From JBDKUD01 sp050943315 (GTDB lineage: Bacteria > Bacillota > Syntrophomonadia > Syntrophomonadales > Syntrophomonadaceae), in assembly GCA_050943315.1 (NCBI GenBank), contig JBMNOY010000053.1:1-15579 (forward strand): a DNA stretch of 15,579 nt. Reading direction: 5' to 3'. A program made the position numbers and the translations under genes. The notes beneath the pieces are model-generated. The model ran no database searches and was not told where the DNA came from. It saw only the letters and a list, made by a program, of their open reading frames with translations. Within the stretch, counting starts at the first letter, position 1; the number at the start of each line of letters is the position of its first letter. Positions 7,010-14,525 of the stretch are shown here, in pieces.

Positions 7010-8062
7010 CTACTCCAGCCTTTTTCTAGCAGCGTAGTGCTTGGAATCGCCCCAGGTCCACAGGCCCACCTCATAACCATAGCCCCTGATTTGTTCAATC
7101 AACTGCTCATGCGGGGTAAACTTTTTGTCGGTATATAAACTATATTCGCTGCGTTTATCATCCGGGGTCATAATAGGCATAAGCACATTGGCCCCGGCCT
7201 TAAGGCCCAGCTCTAATCCCCGCGGACTAATAGTCTGTAAAGCTGTTGAAGCCACAATATTTATATCTGGCATAAGCAAACGGGCTATTGCTATCATTTT
7301 CAGGCTCGTGGTAAAAGGGTCAAAATCGGCTGCTGGTTTTTTAGCCAGCGGTGTATCAGGATGAGTTATATACGGGCCCATACCGAGCATATCAATATCC
7401 CGGTCCACAAAAAAGCGCAAATCGGCAGCCAGCTGGGCCACTGTTTGCCCGGGTAAGCCAATCATAACCCCGGTACCTACCTGATATCCAATCCTCTTTA
7501 AATCATCTAAACAGCGTAATCGTTCATCAAAGCTCTGCTCCGGGGGATGAATGCAGCTGAAGAGCTTGGGATCCGATGTTTCAATGCGCAACAGGTAGCG
7601 GTGGGCGCCGGCTTCCCATAACTCCTGGTATTGCTCACTGGTTAAATTACCTACACTTAAGGTAATCCCCAAACCCTGGCCGGTTTGGTCTTTCTTTCTG
7701 CTCTTTTCCTTAATAATGCGAATAGTAGAGGCCAAATCACTTACTTCCCGACAGCTACGAACTTCCCCGGACTGTAAGGCCAGGGAATGAAAGCCGGAAT
7801 CAAAAGCAGACATGGCCAGGGAAACCATTTCCTCTGAACTCAGGCGGTAGCGGTGCAGGTTTTTATTGTCCTTGCGTATACCGCAATAATAACAGTTGCA
7901 GCTGCATATATTAGAGAACTCTATTAAACCCCGTAAATATACCCCAGTACCGATATTTTCCCGCCGGCAGCTATCAGCGGCTTGGAGCAGCTCATCCAGC
8001 AATTTGGGATCGGGGTCAGCTAAAATACCGGTAATCTCTTTTTCTGACCATGGCTTACTCAT
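7010..8062 (-). CDS. hydE: [FeFe] hydrogenase H-cluster radical SAM maturase HydE
   Basis: HydE is a radical S-adenosylmethionine enzyme that acts with HydG and HydF to make the di-iron subcluster and its dithiomethylamine bridge. The 350-aa length is typical. The radical SAM motif is Cys53-x3-Cys57-x2-Cys60 inside FSNICSCNCYYCGIRKDN, preceded by the HydE-type string LRGLIEFSN. Downstream blocks YLLRIETSDPKLF, GVMIGLPGQT and GPYITHPDTPL fit the HydE TIM barrel rather than the related BioB or PylB. The ATG at 8062 follows GGGGGAG at good spacing. It lies between the TM1266-like gene (124 bp upstream) and hydF (318 bp downstream) on the same strand. A shared transcript is possible but the gaps are long. 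Confidence 0.95.
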   Translation of the reverse strand: MSKPWSEKEITGILADPDPKLLDELLQAADSCRRENIGTGVYLRGLIEFSNICSCNCYYCGIRKDNKNLHRYRLSSEEMVSLAMSAFDSGFHSLALQSGEVRSCREVSDLASTIRIIKEKSRKKDQTGQGLGITLSVGNLTSEQYQELWEAGAHRYLLRIETSDPKLFSCIHPPEQSFDERLRCLDDLKRIGYQVGTGVMIGLPGQTVAQLAADLRFFVDRDIDMLGMGPYITHPDTPLAKKPAADFDPFTTSLKMIAIARLLMPDINIVASTALQTISPRGLELGLKAGANVLMPIMTPDDKRSEYSLYTDKKFTPHEQLIEQIRGYGYEVGLWTWGDSKHYAARKRLE

Positions 8063-8186
8063 TGCAGCACTCCCCCAGCGTCATTAAAAAACTTAACAAC
8101 TTCAAAACCACCTTATATTTAGTTCCGGTTCAACGATAAGTCAATGCTTAATTGCGACAAATCGGCAGGCGACAATAGCCGCTGGT

Positions 8187-8432
8187 TCATGCTTTAGTCA
8201 AGGCACTTTTTACCGTAACATGAGGGATATTACCCAGTTTACCAGTCAGCGAACCTACCTGATCAGTGGTACCGTCAACGATCAAAGAAATGACCGATAC
8301 CTCTCTTTCCCGATGCGGCAAACCCATCCGACCAATAATCATCTCGGCATGTTCACTTAAAACCTTATTAACCAGAGGCGCTACCTGCCGGTCATTAATA
8401 ACAATACCAATAACACCCAACCTCTTATCCAC
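8187..8432 (-). CDS. TM1266-family iron-only hydrogenase system regulator
   Basis: This small 81-aa protein (MDKRLGVIGIVINDR at the start, SVISLIVDGTTDQVGSLTGK later) has the length and pattern of the ACT/NikR-C-like TM1266 family, which is regularly found beside [FeFe] hydrogenase maturation genes and is thought to be regulatory. It has no visible DNA-binding domain of its own. A GTG start at 8432 is supported by GGAGG seven bases upstream. It is the first gene of the minus-strand hydE-hydF group, and repeat A lies immediately before its ribosome binding site. The exact mechanism is not known for the family; the link to hydrogenase here is by context. Confidence 0.85.
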   Translation of the reverse strand: MDKRLGVIGIVINDRQVAPLVNKVLSEHAEMIIGRMGLPHREREVSVISLIVDGTTDQVGSLTGKLGNIPHVTVKSALTKA

Positions 8433-8449
8433 TTTCCAACCTCCAATTC

Positions 8450-8532
8450 AACGCGCAACCTTAATTGCGACGTCAAGCCGCATCAGTGGTACCCGTTCCG
8501 GTGGGCTACGCGGATCTAAAGGGACTAACGCG
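8450..8532. repeat. intergenic repeat A, copy 2 (upstream of the TM1266-like gene)
   Basis: CAACGCGCAACCTTAATTGC, CGCATCAGTGGTACCCGT, CTACGCGGAT and CTAACGCG line up in order with 6717-6805, with point changes. Its outer end abuts the inverted-repeat element at 8533-8694. In this copy the inner hairpin has GCGAC/GCCGC instead of GCGAC/GTCGC, so it is weaker. Confidence 0.75.
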
Positions 8533-8694
8533 TAATAGACGCAGACTACGCTAACTACTAAGACTTACGCAGACTTTTTATTATTATAGGACACTTACAT
8601 TATGACCAAAACCACAGTTACGCGTAATATCCTCTTTAATAAATATAAAAGGTCTGTCTAAGTCATATTAATCAGTGTAAGTCTGCGTCTATTA
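8533..8694. repeat. short element with terminal inverted repeats (GTCTGCGT family)
   Basis: TAATAGACGCAGAC (8533-8546) is the exact reverse complement of GTCTGCGTCTATTA (8681-8694). Further motifs of the family lie inside: ACTTACGCAGACTTTTTA and AAGTCATATTAATCAGTGTA. There is no coding capacity. The right end matches the tandem unit at 15189-15579 and the fragment at 4705-4734, so these belong to one dispersed family. The size and terminal repeats suggest a MITE-like or other non-coding intergenic element. Confidence 0.7.
8583..8609 (-). promoter_or_regulatory. weak promoter candidate inside the repeat, upstream of the TM1266-like gene
   Basis: A perfect minus-strand TATAAT (8583-8588) is preceded by TTGGTC (8604-8609) at a short 15-base spacing. 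It would give a leader of about 145 nt for the TM1266-like gene. The spacing is poor, so this is only a possibility. Confidence 0.25.
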
Positions 8695-8705
8695 TTTTCC
8701 CGGGG

Positions 8706-8740
8706 TTAAAATAAAAACCGCTTATCCTAAGATAAGCGGT
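8706..8740 (-). terminator. second rho-independent terminator downstream of hydA
   Basis: The perfect 10-bp stem ACCGCTTATC (8717-8726) with GATAAGCGGT (8731-8740) is followed on the minus strand by TTTTTATTTTAA. It lies 137 bp beyond the hydA stop. It either backs up the first terminator or ends a short transcript from 8741-8825, where I see no gene. Confidence 0.8.
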
Positions 8741-8822
8741 CGTCACTTTGCACTTCGCGTAATAAATATGATGACCCCTTTAACTTAGTACTAACCTTGT
8801 TAGCAGGGTAGGTATAACAATT

Positions 8823-8867
8823 GGAAACAAACTTGCCGGGCAGTTGTTTAAACCTTCCGGCAAGTTT
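8823..8867 (-). terminator. terminator immediately after hydA
   Basis: AAACTTGCCGG (8829-8839) pairs perfectly with CCGGCAAGTTT (8857-8867), 11 bp. On the minus strand it is followed by GTTTCC. It begins ten bases past the hydA stop codon. The T-tract is short. Confidence 0.7.
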
Positions 8868-8876
8868 ATTTTAAGC

Positions 8877-10601
8877 TTACAAGAATTTCTTATTCTTTGC
8901 GTGGTAGTGAGTATGCAAGAGTTCATGGGATTTGTGGCCCAGGGGCTCTTTCAGGAATTCATCATAAAGGGTTTTGACCTCTGGATTCTCATGAGATTTC
9001 CTGATGGCGCAATTCTCATCTTCCACGTAAATGCCGTCAATACGTTCTTCACGTTTTACGTTGCACTTAGTTATAGGCTGTCCGCCGCCGCCGATACAAC
9101 CACCCGGACAGGCCATGATTTCAATAAAGTGATAAGGGGATTCACCGGCTCTCACCTGATCCATGAGTTTTCGGGCATTGGCCAGGCCGTTGGCGATGGC
9201 TACCTTAACCACGGTACCGTTCAGGTCTACTTCGGCTTCTTTTACCCCAGTGATACCGCGGCATACGGTGAAGTTGACATCTTTTAGTTCTTCTTTCGTT
9301 ACCACTTCGTAAACGGTACGCAGGGCTGCTTCCATAACACCGCCGCTGGCCCCGAAGATTACGGCTGCACCGGAGTAGGCGCCCATCCAGGAGTCAAAGC
9401 CGGATGGTTCAATTTTATCAAAATCGATTCCGCTCATTCTTAACAACCGGCCTAGTTCGCGGGTGGTAAGAACGATATCCACATCCCGATATCCGCTGGA
9501 GTTCATTTCCGGCCGGGCCGCTTCAAATTTCTTGGCAGTACAGGGCATGATGGATACGGAGAAGATTTTCTTGGGGTCTATGTTCATCTTGTCTGCCCAG
9601 TAGGTCTTGACCAGGGAGCCAAACATCTGCTGGGGTGATTTACAGGTAGACAGATTATCCAACAGATCCGGATAGAAGGTTTCACAGAAGTTTATCCAGC
9701 CCGGGCTGCAGGAAGTAAACATTGGTAGTTTACCACCGTTATTCAAACGCTGCAACAATTCATTGCCTTCTTCCAGAATTGTCAGGTCAGCGGTAAAGTT
9801 GGTGTGCAGTACATAGTCAAAGCCAATTTGCCGCAGGGCTGCTACCAGCTTATCCATCGGCATTTCACCGGTCTTCATACCTACTTCTTCACCAACGGCA
9901 ACCCTTACCGCCGGAGCCATCTGGGTTACTACCACCGTATCGGGATCGGCAATAGCCGCCATTAATTGATCAATATACTCTACCTCACCTATTGCTCCTA
10001 CAGGGCAGGCATGGATACACTGACCACACATTACACAGGGGCTTTCAGCCAGATCCTGACCCATGCTGGGTACTACCATGGCATTATGGCCGCGATTCTC
10101 CAGGCCCAGAGCGTTTACCCCCTGAACCACGCTGCAGGTCTCTACACAACGGCGGCAAAGTACACACTTGTTAGGATCCCTGAAAATGGAGGGGGTGGAA
10201 AAGTCTTTGGGTAAACCCCGAGTCTTCATTTCAAAGGGATTTTCACGGATACAATATTCTTTAGCCAGGTCCTGCAGTTCACAGTTACCGTTTCTTATGC
10301 AGTTCAGGCAGTCCTGAGGATGATTAGATAATATAAGTTCAAGAATAGTCTGCCTGGCTTCAATAACTTTGGGGGTTTTGGTTTTGACTACCATTCCTTC
10401 ATATACCGGCTGTGAACAGGCGGCTTGAAGAAGTCTGTTACCTTCGACTTCACATACACATACCCTGCAATTAGCTTTCACTGACTGGTCAGGGTGTGCA
10501 CACAGAGTAGGAATACGAATACCGACTTCTTTAGCTGCCTGCAGGATGGTTGAGCCATTAGGAACGGAAGCTTTGATTCCGTCTATTGTAATATTAACCA
10601 T
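8877..10601 (-). CDS. hydA: [FeFe] hydrogenase catalytic subunit HydA, NADH-linked type
   Basis: This catalytic subunit interconverts protons and H2. At 574 aa it has the length and ligand spacing of Clostridium CpI. Order of domains: plant-type [2Fe-2S] (Cys34, 45, 48, 62); His-Cys [4Fe-4S] (His94, Cys98, 101, 107); two ferredoxin-like [4Fe-4S] clusters (Cys146, 149, 152, 156 and Cys189, 192, 195, 199); then the H-cluster domain with TSCSPGW (296-302), MPCTAKKFE (Cys354) and EIMACPGGCIGGGGQP (Cys498, Cys502). The first H-cluster motif has Ser299 where CpI has ligand Cys300; Cys298, the proton-transfer position, is kept. There is no extra C-terminal [2Fe-2S] domain, and the tail is His-rich. 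The ATG follows AAGGAGTG. It is the last gene of hydC-hydB-hydA, 27 bp after hydB. A cytoplasmic location is likely, since no signal peptide or Tat motif is seen. Confidence 0.96.
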   Translation of the reverse strand: MVNITIDGIKASVPNGSTILQAAKEVGIRIPTLCAHPDQSVKANCRVCVCEVEGNRLLQAACSQPVYEGMVVKTKTPKVIEARQTILELILSNHPQDCLNCIRNGNCELQDLAKEYCIRENPFEMKTRGLPKDFSTPSIFRDPNKCVLCRRCVETCSVVQGVNALGLENRGHNAMVVPSMGQDLAESPCVMCGQCIHACPVGAIGEVEYIDQLMAAIADPDTVVVTQMAPAVRVAVGEEVGMKTGEMPMDKLVAALRQIGFDYVLHTNFTADLTILEEGNELLQRLNNGGKLPMFTSCSPGWINFCETFYPDLLDNLSTCKSPQQMFGSLVKTYWADKMNIDPKKIFSVSIMPCTAKKFEAARPEMNSSGYRDVDIVLTTRELGRLLRMSGIDFDKIEPSGFDSWMGAYSGAAVIFGASGGVMEAALRTVYEVVTKEELKDVNFTVCRGITGVKEAEVDLNGTVVKVAIANGLANARKLMDQVRAGESPYHFIEIMACPGGCIGGGGQPITKCNVKREERIDGIYVEDENCAIRKSHENPEVKTLYDEFLKEPLGHKSHELLHTHYHAKNKKFL

Positions 10602-10628
10602 TTACACTCACTCCTTTTGCTCATTTTC

Positions 10629-11852
10629 CTACGACAGTTTGGCATTATAGTCGGCACTAAAACGTTCTATAGTGGTGAGAACCGGGGATGGAGCAGCCTG
10701 CCCCAGACCACACAGGCAGGAATAGGACATAACCCGTCCCAGCTTGTTTAACAGGGCGATATCTTTAGCTGATCCCTTACCCGCATTAAGTTTCTCCATT
10801 AGTTCATGCATACGGGCCGTGCCTTCACGGCAGGGGGCACACTTTCCACAAGATTCATGTTCAAAGAATTTTGCTATTCTAGTAGTTATATCTACTATAT
10901 CTCTAGTTTCATCAAGTACGAAGACGGCACCGGAACCAAGGGTTGCACCGATGGCAGTCATAGCGTCAAATGCTATCGGGGTATCAAGCATGTCGGCCGT
11001 GATAAAAGCACCGGAGGTTCCGCCGATCTGAACAGCCTTAAACCCCTTGTCCCCGGGGATTCCGCCGCCAAACTCGAAGATGACCTCTCTGATAGTAGTA
11101 CTGGTAGGTACTTCAAAGAAGGTTTTATTTTTTACATCTCCAGTAAGGGTTACTATCTTGGTACCAGGGTAGGATGGGGCACCGATGGAAGCATAATAGT
11201 CTGCACCTTTATCGACGATAACGGGAATGTTGGCAAAGGTCTCTACATTGTTAACAATAGTCGGTTTTTGCCATAATCCTGAAATCGGCGGGAAGGGAGG
11301 TTTGATCCGGGGCTCACCCCGATTACCTTCAATAGATTCAATCAGGGCGGTTTCTTCACCGCATACATAGGCTCCGGCTCCGCTTCTAACTTCAATGTCA
11401 AAGTCCCCCAGGACACCCTTTTCCTTAGCTTGAGCAATTGCCTTGTTAAGGATTTCTGCCACTTGCGGATATTCACCGCGGCAGTAAATAAAACCTTTAT
11501 TAGCACCAATAGCATAACCGCAGATGGCCATACCTTCGAAGAGGGTATGAGGGTCGTTTTCCATTATCATCCGGTCTTTATAAGTTCCGGGTTCACCTTC
11601 ATCAGCGTTACAAACTACATATTTTTGGTCTGCCTGGGCTGAATAAGCGAATAACCATTTTTGACCACAGTTAAACCCGGCTCCGCCCCGGCCTCTGAGA
11701 TTGGATCGTTTTATTTCTTCAATAAGTTGAACTCTATCCATACTGCGCGCTTTTTTTAAGGCTTCATAACCGCCCACGGCCAGATAATCATCTATCTTAA
11801 GGGGGTCGATTTTACCATAGTTACGCAGTACTATACGTAGTTCTTCGGCCAT
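10629..11852 (-). CDS. hydB: NADH-binding hydrogenase subunit HydB (NuoF-like), short form
   Basis: A flavoprotein subunit that exchanges electrons between NAD(H) via FMN and the Fe-S chain leading to HydA. The 407-aa protein shows the NuoF core: RGRGGAGF (53-60) and NADEGEPGTYKDR for FMN/NADH binding, GAGAYVCGEETALIES (158-173), and a C-terminal [4Fe-4S] site ESCGKCAPCREG (Cys335, 338, 341) with Cys381 in CLCGLGQ. It lacks the N-terminal thioredoxin-like [2Fe-2S] domain and the C-terminal two-cluster ferredoxin domain of the roughly 600-aa HydB of bifurcating enzymes such as that of Thermotoga. The ATG has a strong AAGGAGGG site. It lies 100 bp after hydC and 27 bp before hydA, so it is very likely co-transcribed. 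Confidence 0.95.
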   Translation of the reverse strand: MAEELRIVLRNYGKIDPLKIDDYLAVGGYEALKKARSMDRVQLIEEIKRSNLRGRGGAGFNCGQKWLFAYSAQADQKYVVCNADEGEPGTYKDRMIMENDPHTLFEGMAICGYAIGANKGFIYCRGEYPQVAEILNKAIAQAKEKGVLGDFDIEVRSGAGAYVCGEETALIESIEGNRGEPRIKPPFPPISGLWQKPTIVNNVETFANIPVIVDKGADYYASIGAPSYPGTKIVTLTGDVKNKTFFEVPTSTTIREVIFEFGGGIPGDKGFKAVQIGGTSGAFITADMLDTPIAFDAMTAIGATLGSGAVFVLDETRDIVDITTRIAKFFEHESCGKCAPCREGTARMHELMEKLNAGKGSAKDIALLNKLGRVMSYSCLCGLGQAAPSPVLTTIERFSADYNAKLS

Positions 11853-11952
11853 TATATGCCCTCCTTTCTACAGTTGTTCATGATATCTTTTTCACATTCA
11901 TTCAGGTATTTTTACCTTTCAACTGATTCCTTCGTTTCTCCATAAATCAGGG

Positions 11953-12396
11953 TTATCTGTATTCAGCTAAAATGTCAGGAACCTTTTCAGGGGTTACATC
12001 CAGGTATGCCTTGCCATTGATGGTTATTACTGGGGTGGCCTGACATTGTCCCACACATTCGGTAAGTTCCAGGGCAAATTTACCGTCAGAGGTGGTTTCA
12101 CCCATCTTAATGCCCAGTTCTGCTTCGAGTGCGGCAACAACCTCTGCTGCTCCGGCAACATGGCAGGGAGCGCTCTCGCATATTCTTATGACATTTTTAC
12201 CACGTGGCTTTACAGAAAACATAGAGTAGAAAGTGGCAACACCATAGGCCTTGGCAACTGGAACGTTGAAAATCTCTGCGGCTTCAATTACGGCTTCTTC
12301 AGGCAGGTAACTGAATTGGTTCTGAATAGCATGAAACGCTTCGATCATCCCGCCTGGCACATCTTTAAATGCTACGAGAATCCCTTTATAGTCCAT
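11953..12396 (-). CDS. hydC: hydrogenase subunit HydC (NuoE-like [2Fe-2S] protein)
   Basis: This 147-aa thioredoxin-fold ferredoxin subunit passes electrons between HydB and HydA. The [2Fe-2S] ligands follow the NuoE pattern: Cys73-x4-Cys78 (CESAPCHVAG) and Cys114-x3-Cys118 (TECVGQCQATP). YGVATFYSMF (51-60) and a helical N-terminal region (FSYLPEEAVIEAAEIF) are typical NuoE/HydC features. The ATG at 12396 follows AAAGGGGGGAATAAA. It is the first gene of the operon. A candidate promoter and a perfect 10-bp palindrome lie in its leader, and it is divergent from the gene at 12702. Confidence 0.94.
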   Translation of the reverse strand: MDYKGILVAFKDVPGGMIEAFHAIQNQFSYLPEEAVIEAAEIFNVPVAKAYGVATFYSMFSVKPRGKNVIRICESAPCHVAGAAEVVAALEAELGIKMGETTSDGKFALELTECVGQCQATPVITINGKAYLDVTPEKVPDILAEYR

Positions 12397-12433
12397 TTTA
12401 TTCCCCCCTTTCTTAGTTGGTTTAAGAGACTAT

Positions 12434-12458
12434 ATAAATATGGACCAGCCATATTTAT
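12434..12458. promoter_or_regulatory. perfect palindrome in the hydC leader
   Basis: ATAAATATGG-ACCAG-CCATATTTAT is a perfect 10-bp inverted repeat lying 38 bp upstream of the hydC start and downstream of the candidate promoter. It could be an operator or an mRNA hairpin. No T-tract follows, so termination is unlikely. Confidence 0.5.
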
Positions 12459-12522
12459 GCTAGTAGTACCAGAGGAGCGAACACAAATCAGTAATATAAA
12501 AGTGGTTGTTTTTTTTGTTTCC

Positions 12523-12551
12523 ATTATATTCTTTTAAGCTTGTGAAATAAA
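12523..12551 (-). promoter_or_regulatory. candidate promoter of the hydC-hydB-hydA operon
   Basis: Perfect minus-strand TATAAT (12523-12528) with TTTATT (12546-12551) at 17-base spacing. Transcription would begin near 12516, giving a leader of about 120 nt. The -35 is weak. TTGTGAAAT (12540-12548, plus strand), which resembles one half of a Rex redox-repressor site, overlaps it. Confidence 0.4.
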
Positions 12552-12647
12552 TGTTTTTCTGGGAATTAATTTGCACTATTTCTAAAATATAAATATAGGA
12601 AGAAACCAGGCAAAAAACAGATGGTGGATTATATTCAATATCTATTT

Positions 12648-12677
12648 TTTACCTTATATTTTACGATAGTATATATA
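12648..12677 (+). promoter_or_regulatory. weak promoter candidate for the 12702 gene
   Basis: TTTACC (12648-12653) is followed after 16 to 18 bases by TATATA (12670-12675 or 12672-12677). It would give a very short leader ending in the GGAGG site at 12691. The region is AT-rich, so chance matches are common. Confidence 0.25.
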
Positions 12678-12701
12678 GGTACAAATGTGTGGAGGTATTG
12701 A

Positions 12702-14462
12702 ATGATCAACCAAAATCAGATTAGGGAAAGCATTAGTCAGAACATTAATTTATGGATAGCATTATGGGTGCTGCTTTTAATTAATGTATTTATGGTTCTG
12801 TTTATCAGCCGGGGATTCTCAGTATTGCTCTTAATATTTTTTTTAACGGCTGTGCTTGCCGGCACTGGCGTTTTAAAATACCTGGCAGAAAACCGAAAAC
12901 CCCGGGTAAGTGAAATCCCGGGCATATACCACGATAAAACCAACGCATTAATGAAGGAAATTCAACCGTTATGCGATGATATTTTTACCCGTGAGATAAA
13001 TAAGATTACCGAGCCGGTCATAGAGGATTACCGCCAGGATATAACCAGGGGCCTATCTTGGCTCTGGGAAGATGCGGATGAGTTTGTGGATCAGGTAGAA
13101 CAGGGTATTGATGAAACTAATAGTATGCTGCAGTTAGTAAATAATCTAAGTGATGAGAAATATAAGATTGTTAAAAATCTTAAAGAAAACCTGACCCTGT
13201 TGAACAATTTGGTGGATGAGATCAGAAGAAGCAAAGAACGTGACTATGAGGACCTGGAACAATGTTTGGACAGTCGTTATAAGCGTCTGCAAAAAGATAT
13301 GGAGAAAGAGAAGAGTATCTTCTATGATTATATTCATAAACTATTACTGGAACGCATCAAGGAAACTGATGACAGTGAGGACATTACCGAGTATTTTGAT
13401 GTTTACAAGCTGGGTGAACAGTTTTCGGTGGTTATGGGTAAATCACTGGAAATCAGATTAGCCGGTTTTCAGGATTCACTGGTCGAGGAACTGGAAAACT
13501 TGTCCGCCAATATTGTTGGCCGTATGCAAAAAAGTGCCCTGCAGTTAGTGAATACATTGAATTTGATGGAAGGTTTAATCAGCCAGTTGTCTGCCGAATG
13601 TCGCGGTGAAAGCGGAGTTTTAATACGCCGGGTAAAGCAATCAGGTAATAGAATCGCGGAACTCAAGGAACAGGCCGGAGAGAAACTGGTTACTCTGGCC
13701 TGGCAGGAAATCCTGGTTGAAAAACGCTGGCATGACCTTAAGGAAAAACTATATAACATAACAGACCAGGTTAGACAAAATGTGGCTGAAGATGTGATTG
13801 AGTTTATCCAAGGGGTCCTTAAGGAGGAGATTCCAGGCTGTGATAGTATAGCTAAATCCCCGAACTCAGCACTGCTGTATAAATCGCTTATTGATGCCGA
13901 GTGTATCTATCGGGTCTACGCCGGTCGTAATCTACCTGATATTATTGATGATGGAGTCTATGTGCTGCTGCAGTTCGTACGCCCAGTGGAGTTAGTTATT
14001 AGGAAAACTCGTTATTTAAGTCAGGAAGGTCTGCAGAAGCGAAAATTGATAAAGGAAGAGATAAAAGCAGGCCGGTTCGACCAGGATTTTGCTAAAGTTC
14101 AACACGCCATTGAAGGTTTTGATGCCTCCCTGGGCAAGTATGTAAACGACATTTTCCCCGGTGCTTTTCTGGCTTTTTGTAATAACCCTTATGTTAAGGA
14201 AAGGACCGACAATCTAAGTCAGGCTGCCTGGATGTTATTTATGAGTCTTTTAGATGAGCAAAACATTATCACCGATGAGATATATTGCCTGGTAGGGCTG
14301 TTGCTTATTATCCATGAAATACGCAACGCGCACATTCAGCCGCTGAAAAGTGTTCCCCTGCCGCTTGAGAATGAGGGTGAACTGGAAGACATGCGCAAAT
14401 GCTGTTATAAAGCGGTTTCAATTCTTATTACTTCTCCTTTCCGGGGCGGAATCAGGTTGTAG
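12702..14462 (+). CDS. membrane-anchored, largely alpha-helical protein of unknown function
   Basis: I do not recognise this 586-aa protein. It starts with a short polar segment followed by two hydrophobic segments at about 17-35 (LWIALWVLLLINVFMVLFI) and 39-61 (FSVLLLIFFLTAVLAG within it), which should form a membrane hairpin and leave both ends on the same side. The remainder is rich in Glu, Lys, Leu, Asp and Arg, with long helix-like and coiled-coil-like stretches at about 80-230 and 245-370. The C-terminal part (about 380-586) is less charged, with a moderately hydrophobic stretch near 535-548 (IYCLVGLLLIIHEI) that looks too short and mixed to be a sure membrane span. No nucleotide-binding, HAMP, chemotaxis or kinase motif is visible. 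GGAGG lies six bases before the ATG. It is followed 63 bp later by a rhomboid protease on the same strand, so the two may be co-transcribed. It is divergent from the hydrogenase operon. Confidence 0.8.
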   Translation: MINQNQIRESISQNINLWIALWVLLLINVFMVLFISRGFSVLLLIFFLTAVLAGTGVLKYLAENRKPRVSEIPGIYHDKTNALMKEIQPLCDDIFTREINKITEPVIEDYRQDITRGLSWLWEDADEFVDQVEQGIDETNSMLQLVNNLSDEKYKIVKNLKENLTLLNNLVDEIRRSKERDYEDLEQCLDSRYKRLQKDMEKEKSIFYDYIHKLLLERIKETDDSEDITEYFDVYKLGEQFSVVMGKSLEIRLAGFQDSLVEELENLSANIVGRMQKSALQLVNTLNLMEGLISQLSAECRGESGVLIRRVKQSGNRIAELKEQAGEKLVTLAWQEILVEKRWHDLKEKLYNITDQVRQNVAEDVIEFIQGVLKEEIPGCDSIAKSPNSALLYKSLIDAECIYRVYAGRNLPDIIDDGVYVLLQFVRPVELVIRKTRYLSQEGLQKRKLIKEEIKAGRFDQDFAKVQHAIEGFDASLGKYVNDIFPGAFLAFCNNPYVKERTDNLSQAAWMLFMSLLDEQNIITDEIYCLVGLLLIIHEIRNAHIQPLKSVPLPLENEGELEDMRKCCYKAVSILITSPFRGGIRL

Positions 14463-14525
14463 CGGAACATAACTTGCAGTTAATTAGACGATACTAAGAA
14501 CAGTTATATTAAAGGAGCAAATAGA

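Noticed and set aside
8741..8825. Small gene or tRNA between the two terminators after hydA
   Set aside because: No cloverleaf, no open frame and no clear promoter could be found; only a minor CTAAC/GTTAG hairpin is visible.
8844..9287. 147-codon plus-strand open frame
   Set aside because: It lies opposite hydA, whose protein is unambiguous, and its translation shows no family features; it is a shadow frame.
11898..11939. 13-codon peptide between hydC and hydB
   Set aside because: A minus-strand ATG frame is present but there is no ribosome binding site and the length is within chance expectation.
12046..12537. 163-codon plus-strand open frame across hydC and its leader
   Set aside because: It is antisense to the clear HydC protein and continues through the candidate promoter; no ribosome binding site or domain is visible.
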